A program made the translations under genes and the position numbers. DNA of 64,000 nucleotides from Psychrobacter sp. DAB_AL43B (GTDB taxonomy: Bacteria > Pseudomonadota > Gammaproteobacteria > Pseudomonadales > Moraxellaceae): NCBI RefSeq assembly GCF_900168255.1, contig NZ_LT799838.1, positions 1,984,001-2,048,000 on the forward strand. The letters run 5' to 3'. Each line of letters begins with the position of its first letter. Within the stretch, counting starts at the first letter, position 1. Shown piece after piece: positions 35,015 through 45,202 of this stretch. The notes under the pieces were generated by a model. That model did not search any database. It worked only from the letters and a program-made list of their open reading frames with translations, and was not told where the DNA came from.

Positions 35015-36136
35015 CTATGCTGCATCCTCATCTTCTGTACGATGCTCCATTTTCAGATAATCTTCTGACTGCATCTCAAGCAAGCGCGAACGGGTACGCT
35101 CAATCTCAAACGCCAGCTTCTCGCCTTGATACAACTCAAGAATTGGCTGCTGCGCTCTAACCAGTAACTTAACGCGACGATCATAAAACTCATCAACCAG
35201 ATAAATGAAACGGCGTGTTGGATCGCGTAGGTCATCATTTAGAGCTGGTACGGCGTTGACCAATACGGTATTGAATTCCTTAGCGATGGCGATAAAATCA
35301 GACGCCGAACGTGGCTCCATACATAAATGACGGAAATCACAGAATAGAATATCTTCGGTTCGAGCATTGATTCTAATTTCGCGACCATTAATGATGATGG
35401 GCTCGTTACTGATCTTCTGATTATTAGATAAGCTGGCAAAACGGTTGGCTAACCAATGGTGATTGGCTTTGGTCATGGGCGATTCATACAGCTCGGCTTG
35501 CTGCAACACACGCAAGCGATAATCAATACCAGAATCAATATTCATCACCATGGTGTGGCGTTCAACTTCGGCGATAGCAGGCATAAAGCGATCACGATGC
35601 AAACCATCTTTATACAGTCCTGACGGCTCAATGTTCGAAGTCGCCACCAAAGTGATACCTCGATTGAATAACATAGTGAACAAATCACCTAAAATCATGG
35701 CATCAGAGACGTTGGAGACAAAAAACTCATCAAAACAAATAATCACGGCTTCTGCATAAATGATATCAGCAACCTTCTCTAACGGATCGCTCTCACCTTG
35801 TATTTTATTTAACTCTTGATGGACACGCTGCATAAAATGGTGAAAATGTTGGCGCATTTTGCGATCAATGGTCAATGAATCATAAAACATGTCCATCATC
35901 CATGTTTTACCACGTCCCACCCCGCCCCACATATACAAACCTTTGGGTGCAGCAGGCTTTGACTTTAGAAAACTAAAAAAGCCTTTTTTTTGTACCGCGC
36001 TATCATTGAGCTGATGGTACAGCTCATCTAAATAGCTCATCGCCTGATATTGCTGCTCATCTCGAGTAAACTCATCAGTGCTAATAGCTTGCTCATAACG
36101 TTGTAGGGGAGATAAACTCATAATACGACTCATCAT
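35015..36136 (-). CDS. zapE: Cell division protein ZapE (AFG1-like ATPase)
   Basis: A 373-residue P-loop ATPase of the AFG1/LACE1 type that acts on FtsZ rings in E. coli. Walker A is GGVGRGKTWMMD, Walker B VIICFDEFFVSN, and LVATSNIEPSGLYKDGLHRDRFMPAI is a family hallmark; VYLVDEFYDRR-like FIYLVDEFYDRRVKL is near the end. An extra internal stretch around residues 50-60 (FLKSKPAAPKG) is a family insertion. ATG at 36124 (MSLSPLQRY) is an alternative start six codons in. It stands alone. Confidence 0.93.
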   Translation of the reverse strand: MMSRIMSLSPLQRYEQAISTDEFTRDEQQYQAMSYLDELYHQLNDSAVQKKGFFSFLKSKPAAPKGLYMWGGVGRGKTWMMDMFYDSLTIDRKMRQHFHHFMQRVHQELNKIQGESDPLEKVADIIYAEAVIICFDEFFVSNVSDAMILGDLFTMLFNRGITLVATSNIEPSGLYKDGLHRDRFMPAIAEVERHTMVMNIDSGIDYRLRVLQQAELYESPMTKANHHWLANRFASLSNNQKISNEPIIINGREIRINARTEDILFCDFRHLCMEPRSASDFIAIAKEFNTVLVNAVPALNDDLRDPTRRFIYLVDEFYDRRVKLLVRAQQPILELYQGEKLAFEIERTRSRLLEMQSEDYLKMEHRTEDEDAA

Positions 36137-36289
36137 TAGACAACATAAATACTAGAATAAAGTGTTGATACCGACAATCGCTACTAACTTATGATTTTTA
36201 CACTGAGATAGTAGCAACTGATATATCAGAATGGCTCATCACAACCATTCTTTAGGTTAACACAGCTCAAGGTCGTACAAATAACCAAA

Positions 36290-36420
36290 TGAACTACCCG
36301 CCGCTTTAGAAGCGGGGGTTTCTTAGGTAACACCCATACTTAGTACGATATTCTGTACCAGCGGTTAGGCGAATTGACTAAGCTAACTCCCTTGCACCAA
36401 GGGTTCTTTGAGTTTTAGAC
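36290..36420 (-). ncRNA. Candidate TnpB guide RNA (reRNA/omega RNA)
   Basis: In this family a guide RNA comes from the end of tnpB and the right end, with guide bases taken from the flank. The minus strand here has the expected stop, a spacer and the GC-rich hairpin ending GCGGGTAGTTCA. The flank then reads TTTGGTTATTTGTACGACCT, the predicted guide. Boundaries are inferred from family knowledge. Confidence 0.4.
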
Positions 36421-37534
36421 AGCGCAATCCTTCATTGAGGATATTGACACTGGCGTTGAGGTCACGGTCATTTTCGGATTTGCAACTTGAGCAATTCCAC
36501 GACCTATCACTAAGTTTCAGCTCGTTTTTACCAAGAATATGACCACAGCCTGAGCAGGTTTTTGATGATGGAAACCATCTATCAACCTTAATAAGCTGCT
36601 TGCCATACCAATCTCCTTTATAGCTCAGCATGGTGGTAAAAGCTGACCATGAACTGTCGCTGATTGCTTTAGCGAGTTTATGGTTTTTGAGCATCCCGCT
36701 GACATTTAAGTCCTCAATCACAATAATGTCGTGGTTTTTGACAATATTGAAGGACTGTTTATGTAGAAAGTCTTTACGGGTATTGCTTATTTTCTCGTGA
36801 ATTTTAGCGACTTTAAGTTTCTGTTTTTGATAGTTTTTACTGTCACGCAGTTTACGATTGTCTTTTTTGGCAACCAAGGCGCGTTTAGACATGATTTTTT
36901 GAGCACGAGCCAATTTATTTTGCAGCTTTGACAGAAACTTAGGATTAGCAACTTTAGTGCCATCAGATAAGACGATAAAGTCTGTTAATCCTAAATCAAT
37001 ACCGATGTTTGATTGGGTTTTTGGGAAGGGTGCCGCAATGGTTTCAACCAAAACACTAACGTAATACTTGCCTGTAGGCGATTTTGATACCGTTGCGCTT
37101 TTGATTAAGCCATGGATAGACCGATGGATATTAGCTTTAATAGGACCGATTTTAGGCAGCTTTATAAACGAGCCATCAATCGCCACTGTGCCTTTTTGAT
37201 TATTGGTGGTGTAACTGTCTTTTTTACCTTTATGCTTGAATGTCGGAAAGCCCACATTAGGTTGTTTGAAAAAGTGCTGAAATGCTTGATGTAGCTGCAT
37301 TTGTACATTTGCCAACGCCAAGCTATCTACTTCACGCAACCATTCAAACTCTTTTTTATATTGAGCTGGGGTGTTTTTAAGGCTCTTTTTATCCAGCTGG
37401 TAATGCTCTTTTTTATCAGCCAGCATTTTATTCCAAATAAAACGAGCGCAGCCAAACGACTTAGCAAAAAACACTTTTTGCACCTCGTTGGGGTAAACCC
37501 TAAACTTATAGGCTTTATGGATCTGCTTGCTCAT
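36383..37534 (-). CDS. tnpB: RNA-guided endonuclease TnpB
   Basis: A 383-residue nuclease of the IS200/IS605 OrfB type, ancestor-like to Cas12. N-terminal AYKFRVYPNEVQKVFFAKSFGCARFIWN is the family start. RuvC residues are present: D180 (GIDLGLTDF), E274 (VIEDLNVSGM) and the D356/D358 pair (NDRDLNAS). A zinc finger is formed by C327, C330, C348 and C351 (CSGCGHILG ... CSSCKS). The full length and the complete triad suggest an active enzyme. It cuts DNA next to a short motif under guide-RNA control, which favours retention of the element. The start is ATG at 37534; no other element gene is present. Confidence 0.93.
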   Translation of the reverse strand: MSKQIHKAYKFRVYPNEVQKVFFAKSFGCARFIWNKMLADKKEHYQLDKKSLKNTPAQYKKEFEWLREVDSLALANVQMQLHQAFQHFFKQPNVGFPTFKHKGKKDSYTTNNQKGTVAIDGSFIKLPKIGPIKANIHRSIHGLIKSATVSKSPTGKYYVSVLVETIAAPFPKTQSNIGIDLGLTDFIVLSDGTKVANPKFLSKLQNKLARAQKIMSKRALVAKKDNRKLRDSKNYQKQKLKVAKIHEKISNTRKDFLHKQSFNIVKNHDIIVIEDLNVSGMLKNHKLAKAISDSSWSAFTTMLSYKGDWYGKQLIKVDRWFPSSKTCSGCGHILGKNELKLSDRSWNCSSCKSENDRDLNASVNILNEGLRCLKLKEPLVQGS

Positions 37535-37775
37535 TATTAATTTTTCTCGATGGTGACTGATGCCTGATTAAGTATTATACTACTTTAACAACCACTCGTT
37601 TTTAAGCAGTCATTGGCATCATTATGTCAGTGATCACAAAGCCGCATTCATCCCACCGCCTATAGAGGACGGGGGAGTTCTGCGGAGTGCTGTTAAATTA
37701 TTAAAACATTTCAATACTGAGTGGCGCAAAACTAGTTTGAGTGACTAAAGCTTATCAAGCGTTTGTTAGACCATA

Positions 37776-38435
37776 CTATGTATCGCCGTTATAAGTATGC
37801 TGCTCTAGTAGCTTTTTTAATTCCGACAAGCGCCCATGAAAAAAGTGACCGGCACCATCGACGACACTGACAGCTATCCCTAATTTTTCAGCAAATGCTT
37901 GCATGTTGTCAGGGTCAATGACTTCATCAGCATTGCCATAAATCTCAAAGGTCTTGTCCGCTGGCAAGCTGATATCACTACTGTCATTTTTTTCAACAGA
38001 TGGCGCGATAAGGGCAATTTTTGATATCTCAAAATCGCTTAAACCCCATATATGCGGTGATACCATGACTTGCTCAGCCACGCGCGCGGTCACATAACCA
38101 CCAAATGAAAAACCACCAAGCCATAATTTTCGTGCATGGGTTTGCTCTGCAATCCATTGTAACACGGTCATTGCATCCACCACTTCACCTTCAGCATAAT
38201 CATGCTCGCCAGTTGACTGCCCCACACCGCGAAAATTAAAGCGTACCACATGCATACCGTTGTCACGAGCGAAGCGATACATGGTGGTGACGACTTTATT
38301 GTTCATCGTACCGTCGAACAACGGGTTGGGATGACAAAGCAGCGCCACTGTATCCGTATTGGAGTCATTAGGATTGTCTTGTTGCCATAACGCGTCGACT
38401 TCGAGCACGCCAGCAGGAGCGGGAATCAATTGCAT
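37776..38435 (-). CDS. Alpha/beta hydrolase family protein
   Basis: A 219-residue soluble hydrolase. The nucleophile elbow is GGFSFGGYVTA (GxSxG), the oxyanion region is CHPNPLFDGTMNNKVV, and VRFNFRGVGQSTG is the typical loop; the catalytic acid and His are likely in NADEVIDPD and GAGHFFHGR. This pattern is that of the small alpha/beta hydrolases near dienelactone hydrolase and YcjY-like proteins; the substrate is unknown. ATG 38435 (MQLIPAPAG) is preferred to the TTG at 38468. The gene lies just beyond the left end of the TnpB element. Confidence 0.85.
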   Translation of the reverse strand: MQLIPAPAGVLEVDALWQQDNPNDSNTDTVALLCHPNPLFDGTMNNKVVTTMYRFARDNGMHVVRFNFRGVGQSTGEHDYAEGEVVDAMTVLQWIAEQTHARKLWLGGFSFGGYVTARVAEQVMVSPHIWGLSDFEISKIALIAPSVEKNDSSDISLPADKTFEIYGNADEVIDPDNMQAFAEKLGIAVSVVDGAGHFFHGRLSELKKLLEQHTYNGDT

Positions 38436-38858
38436 AAAATACTTACTAATTAAAAATGAATAGCTCAATTATCCTAGATATGGTTTATATTTCAAGTGAT
38501 TTGCTGTGTATTGCTCATGTATATCGCCTTTTTTGATTTTAATGGTACGACACAATAACCAAAATATAAGAAACAGACATAATCAGTGGCTTTTTGGCAA
38601 ACTCAGCGCCGCTTTATTCATGCCAATTTTAGTATGCAATATAAGCGCAATACCAAACACAATAACCGCCTAGACACTCAATACATGAATAGGTTAGATT
38701 CATCCTGTCAAAGTGTTAGCTTGTTATTTTATTAACGCCTTAACGCCTTAACACATTGTTTAATTGATGCCATATTTAACCAAAGTACTTCACAATAATT
38801 ATGTTTCACTTTTAGGTTCACGCTTGCATTTTTAATTTACTGGAATGAGGAATAACTT
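38436..38858. other. Intergenic, no gene seen
   Basis: About 420 AT-rich bases. A short tandem TTAACGCC repeat (about 38732-38751) is the only structure noticed; the promoter of the lipoprotein gene is presumably here. Confidence 0.4.
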
Positions 38859-39227
38859 ATGAATACTTTTAATAAAACCGCCACTTTAGCGGCAACTTTA
38901 GTCGCCGCACTCGCTTTGAGCGCCTGTCAAACCACGCCTTCATCACCAGTTATCCAGCGTGCAAACTCTCTTTATGAGACGACTGGTATCGCCCAAACCA
39001 AAGTAAAGGCTCAGCAAAACGCACTTGATAGCGCTAAGGCGACTTGCCGAGGTAAGCAGGTTATTATCGTTGATGATACGGTGAAATATAATGGCATATT
39101 AAATGAAAACACAGGTCGTATGATTGGTCAAGCTGGTGCAGTTCTCGGTACAATTCTTGGTACTGGCTCGCCAAACTTATCACGTGATGACGATTATGAA
39201 TATATGATTAGTTTCCGTTGCCAATAA
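38859..39227 (+). CDS. Small predicted lipoprotein
   Basis: A 122-residue exported protein. The signal peptide ends in the lipobox ALSAC at residue 23. The mature part has SLYETTGIAQTKVKAQQNALDSAKATC, a central GRMIGQAGAVLGTILGTGS glycine-rich stretch and a final EYMISFRCQ. Two cysteines (in ATCRG and FRCQ) could form a disulphide. TGAGGAATAAC before the ATG gives the start. I do not recognise a named family. It is a single gene between convergent-side neighbours and upstream of xseA. Confidence 0.75.
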   Translation: MNTFNKTATLAATLVAALALSACQTTPSSPVIQRANSLYETTGIAQTKVKAQQNALDSAKATCRGKQVIIVDDTVKYNGILNENTGRMIGQAGAVLGTILGTGSPNLSRDDDYEYMISFRCQ

Positions 39228-39439
39228 GCGATAACGTTAAACTGCCTTTATCTCATCAATAAGTAATATATAAAGGTAACCTAGAGCCAATAAGCTGCGA
39301 TAAAGACCATATATTAATCGCAGCTTGTTGGCTTTGCTTTTTGTGCAGAGGCTTTTGGGGTAAACTACCCTATCTCACATTTCACCCTTCTACCTCGCCT
39401 AGCTGGTCTCTAAGCTTTCATTACCTTTGGTCTACTATT

Positions 39440-40999
39440 ATGCGCAAACCCAATCTTTCAAATACTAAACAAGCGAGCACTGCAAAATCAAAGGTACTAG
39501 CGCCTGCCAAAGATTTAGCGACCTTAGAAGCTGAGCTGGCTGAGCAAGAAAACAGTCTAGAAGTCAATTTAGAAGATACGGTTCTGCGGCTTAGTGATTA
39601 CTTATCAGCGGTTGATATGGTTATTAAACAAACCTTTAATCACCGTGTATGGGTCAAAGCTGAGATTCGCAACTTATCTAGCAAAGGTGGGCATTATTAC
39701 TTTGAATTGGCAGAAAAAAATAATGACGGTAAAGTCATCGCCAGCTGCCGTGGCAATCTTTGGCGCTTTAAAGCGGCGCGCGTCTTAGCGAAGTTTGAAC
39801 GTGCAACCGGTATGCCTCTTGACCGTGATTTAACGGTTCTATTAAAAGTATCAGCAGGCTTCCATGCGCAATATGGCTTCTCGCTCACGATTGAAGATAT
39901 TGATCCTAGCTACACGTTAGGCGATTTGGCGCGCCAATATGCCGAGATGGTTGATCGCTTGACTGGTGAGGGACTATTACATCTCAATCAACAGCTGCCG
40001 ACTCCGTTTGATATCGAACATGTCTTAGTCATTGCCCCTGAAAAAGCAGCAGGATTAGGCGATTTCCAAGCGGATGCCGATAGACTCGCTAGCACTGGGG
40101 CTTGTCATTTTCATTATCATCACGCGACCTTTCAAGGCAATCATGCCCCTGCTGAAATCCGCCAAGCAATCGTCAGCGCCCAGCAGCAATTTCAAGATAC
40201 TTATCAGCATCTACCCGACTTATTGGTTATTATTCGTGGTGGCGGCGCAGTAGGTGATTTGGCTTACCTCAATGATTACGAGCTTGCCGCCTTAGTCGCT
40301 GAGCAGCCTATACCGGTTTGGGTTGGGATTGGTCACGAGCGTGACAAAGTCATATTAGATGAAGTCGCGCACAGCAGCTTTGATACCCCGTCAAAAGTCA
40401 TCGCGGCGATCAGTAGCCATTTAGCACAGCTAGTCACTCAGACGTTACAGTATCAAGCACAAATCAAGCAAGCTGCCCAGCGCCAACTGAATATCGCTGA
40501 GCAACAAACGGCACGTCAATTAAGCCAAATACAATCACAAACGATTGGTCAATTAACGGCATTACAAAAAGACAGTGACTATGCGTGGCGTAGTATTCAG
40601 CAAAGTGCAAATCGCCAAGTGAAGCAAGCAGCCAGACAAACAGGCGAGCTACGCGCACAAATACAAGCCTCTGCTTATCAGCAATTATCAATCGCCTCCA
40701 CTTATAGTAAAAACCATCAAAAAACGATTATGCAAAGTACTCAGCAGCAGTTAATACAAGCACGGCGCGATAGTGAGCATCTACGTGATATTGTACTCTT
40801 GCATCGACCGTCTCGCGTGCTTAAACAGGGCTATAGCATGCTCCTTGATGAGAAAAACCAACGTATACTAACCAGTAGCGTACAGCTTTATCCTGAACAG
40901 ACTATTCATATCGTCTTAAAAGACGGTAAGGCAAAAGCACAGATTATTGATATTAAGATTGATAAAAAGCCCACAGAATCCACAGAAGCTTCAACCTAA
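39440..40999 (+). CDS. xseA: Exodeoxyribonuclease VII large subunit
   Basis: The large subunit of exonuclease VII, which degrades single-stranded DNA in both directions and acts in repair. 519 residues from ATG 39440 (MRKPNLSNTK). The OB-like N-terminal domain starts near LRLSDYLSAVDMVIKQTFNHRVWVKAEI; the catalytic part includes IRGGGAVGDLAYLNDYELA and VWVGIGHERDKVILDEVA. A long Gln/Ala-rich coiled coil (about residues 335-460) holds the small subunits. The frame is open further 5' from a TTG at 39341, but that sequence is not family-like. E. coli XseA has 456 residues; the coiled coil and N-terminus explain the extra length. Confidence 0.95.
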   Translation: MRKPNLSNTKQASTAKSKVLAPAKDLATLEAELAEQENSLEVNLEDTVLRLSDYLSAVDMVIKQTFNHRVWVKAEIRNLSSKGGHYYFELAEKNNDGKVIASCRGNLWRFKAARVLAKFERATGMPLDRDLTVLLKVSAGFHAQYGFSLTIEDIDPSYTLGDLARQYAEMVDRLTGEGLLHLNQQLPTPFDIEHVLVIAPEKAAGLGDFQADADRLASTGACHFHYHHATFQGNHAPAEIRQAIVSAQQQFQDTYQHLPDLLVIIRGGGAVGDLAYLNDYELAALVAEQPIPVWVGIGHERDKVILDEVAHSSFDTPSKVIAAISSHLAQLVTQTLQYQAQIKQAAQRQLNIAEQQTARQLSQIQSQTIGQLTALQKDSDYAWRSIQQSANRQVKQAARQTGELRAQIQASAYQQLSIASTYSKNHQKTIMQSTQQQLIQARRDSEHLRDIVLLHRPSRVLKQGYSMLLDEKNQRILTSSVQLYPEQTIHIVLKDGKAKAQIIDIKIDKKPTESTEAST

Positions 41000-41061
41000 C
41001 GCCATAATAATACTCCACGATTATTTATTACTTACTTTCACTTTGAACATTAGGAAACCTT

Positions 41062-41307
41062 ATGACCACCCCTACTCGCAAACGCAAAAAAACCGCCCCA
41101 AAAACCTTTAAGGCGGCTTACGATATTTTAAAAACCAATGCAGCTGAATTGCAGCAACAAGATGAACCTGATATTGATAATCTAATGACCACCGTTGAAG
41201 AGTCTATTGCCGCTTATCGCGTTTGTGAGACTCGCATTAATGCCGTACAACAAGCATTGGATGCGGCCTTTGCCGAAGAAGATAAAGCTGAGAAAAGCGA
41301 TAGCTAA
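41062..41307 (+). CDS. xseB: Exodeoxyribonuclease VII small subunit
   Basis: An 81-residue helical subunit that binds the XseA coiled coil. TFKAAYDILKTNAAELQQQDEPDIDNLMTTVEES and the following YRVCETRINAVQQALD are the family helices; the N-terminus is basic (TRKRKKTAPK). It follows xseA by 62 bases on the same strand, the usual order, with AGGAAACC before the ATG. It converges on pncB with only 11 bases between. Confidence 0.93.
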   Translation: MTTPTRKRKKTAPKTFKAAYDILKTNAAELQQQDEPDIDNLMTTVEESIAAYRVCETRINAVQQALDAAFAEEDKAEKSDS

Positions 41308-41318
41308 GCCAACTTTCT

Positions 41319-42566
41319 TTACTCTGGCTCATCCACCTCAAATACTTGGCGCAAATAGGCAAGATACGTATCATTATTGATCATGGTCTTGCCTGGACTG
41401 TCAGACAACTTCGCGACTGGCTGACCATTGCATTCAACCAATTTTAGGACGATATTTAATGGCGTTATACCCATATCGTTGGTGAGATTGGTGCCAATAC
41501 CAAAGCTGGTTTTGATCCGATCTTTAAAGTATTGATGTAAATCCCACGCCTTATTAAGATCTAAACCATCACTAAAGGTTAAAATCTTAGTTCTAGGATC
41601 TATTTTTAGCTTGTTATAATGGGCAATTGCTTTATCGCCCCAGATATATGGGTCGCCACTATCATGACGCAGACCATCAAAAAGCTTGGCAAAATACAAA
41701 TCAAAATCACGTAAGAATGCATCCATCCCAACGACATCGGTCAGCGCAATACCCAAATCGCCGCGATATTCATGCACCCAAGCTTCAAGAGCGGCTTTTT
41801 GTGAGTCACGCAAACGCACATCCAATGCCTGAAATGCCTGCATAAATTCATGCGCCATAGTACCTATTGGCGTTATCCCGAGCTTTTTTGCTAAATAAAC
41901 GTTAGAAGTACCACTAACTATTTTTGGTTCGGCATTGTGTAATGTCTCAACCACATGAGCTTGCCAATGTTTATTGAAACGCCTACGAGTACCGAAATCA
42001 GCGACAATAAATGGCGGTATATCATGACTATTTTTCGCTTGTGCCGCAGCATAACTGTGCAATAATGCGACTTTTTTATCTAACCGACGCTGCCCTTCTT
42101 CAATCACACTAGTATCTGATAAAGCATTAAAATATAGCTCATTGACAATGGCTAGTACGAATACTTCAAAGAACATCGCCTGAATCATTGGGCCTTCGAT
42201 ATCGATAAACAAGCGACCTTTATCATCGGTGCTGACAGTAATAAAACGCCGTTTAAGTTTAAATAACTCTAAGTAGTCAACGAAGTCTGAGCGCATAAAG
42301 CGTAAACCACGTAAATACTCTAATTCATCTTCTAAAAACCGCAATTCGCATAAACTGTCTAGTTGTTTTTCTAGTTGTTCTTTAATATCAGCTAATGGAT
42401 AAACGGTGTCTTCATTGTTACGACAGCGAAAACGGTAGACACCATGGGTCTGTGGAAACTGATGCAGCATGGCTTGTAGCATCGTAAATTTGTACAAATC
42501 GTTATCAAGTAACGAGGTGATAATAGGTTCAAAAGTTGTAGTTGTAGAAGTATGGGTAACGGTCAT
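41319..42566 (-). CDS. pncB: Nicotinate phosphoribosyltransferase
   Basis: Makes nicotinate mononucleotide from nicotinate and PRPP in the NAD salvage path. 415 residues. The start [23 protein letters not shown] and YRFRCRN are typical; the active-site segments include [33 protein letters not shown] (with the regulatory/phosphorylated His) and [20 protein letters not shown]. The end of the gene abuts xseB convergently. A short hydrophilic lead ([13 protein letters not shown]) precedes the domain. Confidence 0.95.
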   Translation of the reverse strand: MTVTHTSTTTTFEPIITSLLDNDLYKFTMLQAMLHQFPQTHGVYRFRCRNNEDTVYPLADIKEQLEKQLDSLCELRFLEDELEYLRGLRFMRSDFVDYLELFKLKRRFITVSTDDKGRLFIDIEGPMIQAMFFEVFVLAIVNELYFNALSDTSVIEEGQRRLDKKVALLHSYAAAQAKNSHDIPPFIVADFGTRRRFNKHWQAHVVETLHNAEPKIVSGTSNVYLAKKLGITPIGTMAHEFMQAFQALDVRLRDSQKAALEAWVHEYRGDLGIALTDVVGMDAFLRDFDLYFAKLFDGLRHDSGDPYIWGDKAIAHYNKLKIDPRTKILTFSDGLDLNKAWDLHQYFKDRIKTSFGIGTNLTNDMGITPLNIVLKLVECNGQPVAKLSDSPGKTMINNDTYLAYLRQVFEVDEPE

Positions 42567-42816
42567 GTTACAGCCTTAAAAGCAAAGATGAAAAATCGCT
42601 AAACGAAGCAAGCGACAAAATAGGTGCACGTAGTTATAGTAACTATATAGAGTTATAGCTACTATATAAAAGTTACTGAAAGATTAATCATAAGCGTTTG
42701 AGTATAACGAAATTTAAGTTGTTTTTCATAATTCGCAAACTATAACAGCAAAAATACTACGATAACAAACCTGTTCATCATTTTTTTATCGTATGTCATA
42801 TGAAAGTATGAGCCAT

Positions 42817-42851
42817 AAAAAAGACGCTAAGCATTGCTTAACGTCTTTTTT
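42817..42851 (-). terminator. Terminator after msrAB
   Basis: AAAAAAGACG-c-TAAGC / GCTTA-ACGTCTTTTTT with a 3-base loop; symmetrical tracts serve the minus-strand msrAB gene. Confidence 0.85.
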
Positions 42852-42877
42852 GCAAGATTAAGTACCAACATTAATTA

Positions 42878-44692
42878 TTAAGGCTTCGCTGGTTTAACCA
42901 ATTTGACCAATGGTGCATAGCCTGATTGCGACATCACATCGACTGGGATAAACTGCAATGCGCCACCATTGATACAATAACGCAGGCCGCCACGGTCTTT
43001 TGGACCATCAGGGAATACATGACCGAGATGCGAATCCGCTACCCGTGAGCGAATCTCAGTACGCACCATATTAAATGCCATATCATCGTGCTGAGTAATC
43101 ACTTGCATATCAATCGGCTTAGTAAAACTTGGCCAACCGCAACCAGATTGGTACTTATCAGTCGATAAGAATAATGGCTCACCGCTCACCACGTCTACAT
43201 AGACACCAGGTGCAAATAATTCATCATATTCATGACTAAACGCTCGCTCAGTTCCGGCATCTTGGGTGATATTGTACTGGGCTTTGGTCAGTGTATTTTT
43301 CAGCGCCCCTTTATCAAACCCAGCATAACGCTTAGGATCTAACGTCTCAGCAACGCTGTTTACAGGCGCAAGCTTAGTACGTGCTGTGCCTTCAGGCTTA
43401 TCATCAGCAAGGCTTAAATCAACATGACAATAGCCGTTTGGATTTTTCGCCAGATAATCTTGATGATACATCTCAGCCAAGTAGAAGTTGTCTAGTACTT
43501 CGTTTTCAACGACTACCTTTTGCTTATATTGACTTTGCACACGCTTAAGTGCGGCATCAATAACGGCTTTATCTGCTTTATCGGTATAATAAACGCCTGA
43601 ACGATACTGTACACCGCGATCATTACCCTGCTTATTTAAGCTGGTTGGATCAACCACGCGGAAGTAGTATTTTAAAATAGTATCAAGATCGGTTTTATCG
43701 GCATCATAAGTGACTTTGACTGCTTCGACATGTCCTGAGCCACGAATCACTTGCTCATAGCTTGGGTTGGCACTATCGCCATTCGCATAGCCTGACACGG
43801 CATCTACGACACCATCCACCCGCTCCATATAGGCTTCAACGCCCCAAAAACAGCCACCAGCCAAGTAGATTGAGCGGGTATTAATCGCTTTACCTTTGTC
43901 ATTATAATAAACGCCATCTTTTTGTTTGATGGTCTCAATCTTACTATTGTTATCCAATGCTTGGGCATTTGCTGGTTTAGCACTGCCGGCTTTTAACTCA
44001 GAAAAATCATTACCGGCATTTTCAGCGAGTGCATAGGCTTGCTCTGCTGACATATTACCTTTGACTAAATGCACCAAATTACCATTTTTATCGAGTATCG
44101 CCCAGCTTGGATAAACCTGTACGCCAAGTTTGTTAATCAATTCGCCTGAGGCATCGGATAATACTGGCAATTTTGGATAATCGGCTTGCACGCCAGCATA
44201 CCAAGTACTGAATTCGCCATCAGCTTTTTCATTCAAATGACCGGGGCTTACAACAGTAACAACATTCAAATCGGCAAATTTAGGGTCAGTGCGCCATTCT
44301 TCAGTTTCTGCCAGCGTCCCTAAGCATAGCGGACACCAGCTTGCCCAAAACTTAACCAAGGTTGGTTTATTAGGGTCAATCACTGCTGCCCCATTCTTAC
44401 CCAAACCTTTGGTCAGCTGTGGCAATGCTTGCATTTGTTTGAGCATATCAGATGGCAACATATCACGTGAGCTTTTCACGCCACTGTTTTGCGTGCTCTT
44501 GCTTGCGCTACTACTCGCATTATTCTCCGCACTGCTCATTTGTCCACAAGCGACTAATATTCCTGCACTCAATACCGTTGTCACGCCAAAAGCGCTGACG
44601 TTCTTTAACCAACGCGATGATGAGCGTTGTGAATTTGTCGCTAAATCATTAGCGTTGCTGCGATCATTATTGCGAATTTTTTTATGTGGCAT
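42878..44692 (-). CDS. msrAB: Trimodular thioredoxin-MsrA-MsrB lipoprotein (PilB-like)
   Basis: A 604-residue envelope repair enzyme that reduces both methionine sulphoxide stereoisomers. A signal peptide ends in the lipobox ILVAC with C49. A thioredoxin-like domain carries C120-PL-C123 (ASWCPLC). MsrA follows with C281 (GGCFWGVE) and the resolving C422 (GYCHVD). MsrB ends the chain with C518 (SGCGWPSF) and C573 (RYCINGGA). This order is that of Neisseria PilB, where the first domain re-reduces the other two. An Asn/Ser-rich linker (about 50-80) follows the lipid anchor. The lipoprotein form would place it in the periplasm at a membrane. Confidence 0.95.
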   Translation of the reverse strand: MPHKKIRNNDRSNANDLATNSQRSSSRWLKNVSAFGVTTVLSAGILVACGQMSSAENNASSSASKSTQNSGVKSSRDMLPSDMLKQMQALPQLTKGLGKNGAAVIDPNKPTLVKFWASWCPLCLGTLAETEEWRTDPKFADLNVVTVVSPGHLNEKADGEFSTWYAGVQADYPKLPVLSDASGELINKLGVQVYPSWAILDKNGNLVHLVKGNMSAEQAYALAENAGNDFSELKAGSAKPANAQALDNNSKIETIKQKDGVYYNDKGKAINTRSIYLAGGCFWGVEAYMERVDGVVDAVSGYANGDSANPSYEQVIRGSGHVEAVKVTYDADKTDLDTILKYYFRVVDPTSLNKQGNDRGVQYRSGVYYTDKADKAVIDAALKRVQSQYKQKVVVENEVLDNFYLAEMYHQDYLAKNPNGYCHVDLSLADDKPEGTARTKLAPVNSVAETLDPKRYAGFDKGALKNTLTKAQYNITQDAGTERAFSHEYDELFAPGVYVDVVSGEPLFLSTDKYQSGCGWPSFTKPIDMQVITQHDDMAFNMVRTEIRSRVADSHLGHVFPDGPKDRGGLRYCINGGALQFIPVDVMSQSGYAPLVKLVKPAKP

Positions 44693-45202
44693 GATATGTC
44701 CTTTTTACGAAGTCTTACGGCCATGAGCTAGAGATGATAAGGTCGCTCATGGTCTTCTTACGTTATTGATTAGAATGAGTGGGACGAGATTTTTGGAGAA
44801 AATAAACGTGCTGTAGAGCTACTCGCTACTTTTAAGCAAAGATAGGTAAAAAAATATGATGGTTGCACAAGAAATTTTGCAATCTGCTCATGTTATTAAA
44901 ATAAAGCTATGTGCTAAAACAAACCTGTTTGATAAAAAATTATCTACATTAGATTATCTTAATAGTATACATCGATACTGGAGTTTACTTTAATAGTAAA
45001 GTATGAATTGCTACACTTTTTTAACAACGTAGTAAGAGTAGTGATATAGAAGAGGTATGCTTAATGCAATGGTTAGCATCTATATGTCATATATATAGAG
45101 ATAAGGCTGAGTAAATAAAAGATATTATCAAGACAATCAATGAATTACCAAAAGTATTCATTAGATAACTTAATATAAATTGAGATTAAACTATCTTATT
45201 AA
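44693..45202. other. Intergenic, no gene seen
   Basis: About 510 very AT-rich bases between two minus-strand genes. It must hold the msrAB promoter. No hairpin, repeat or coding frame stands out. Confidence 0.5.

Larger units (their letters stand above)
36290..37740 (-). mobile_element. tnpB-only IS200/IS605-family element
   Basis: The single gene tnpB is bracketed by the typical subterminal hairpins. The right end, past the tnpB stop, has CCGCTTCTAAAGCGG followed by CGGGTAGTTCA and ends about base 36290. The left end has ACTCCCCCGTCC...GGCGGTGGGATGAAT at about 37649-37683. No tnpA transposase is present, so the element would need a transposase in trans. The exact left edge is unclear (between about 37683 and 37740). 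Confidence 0.75.
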
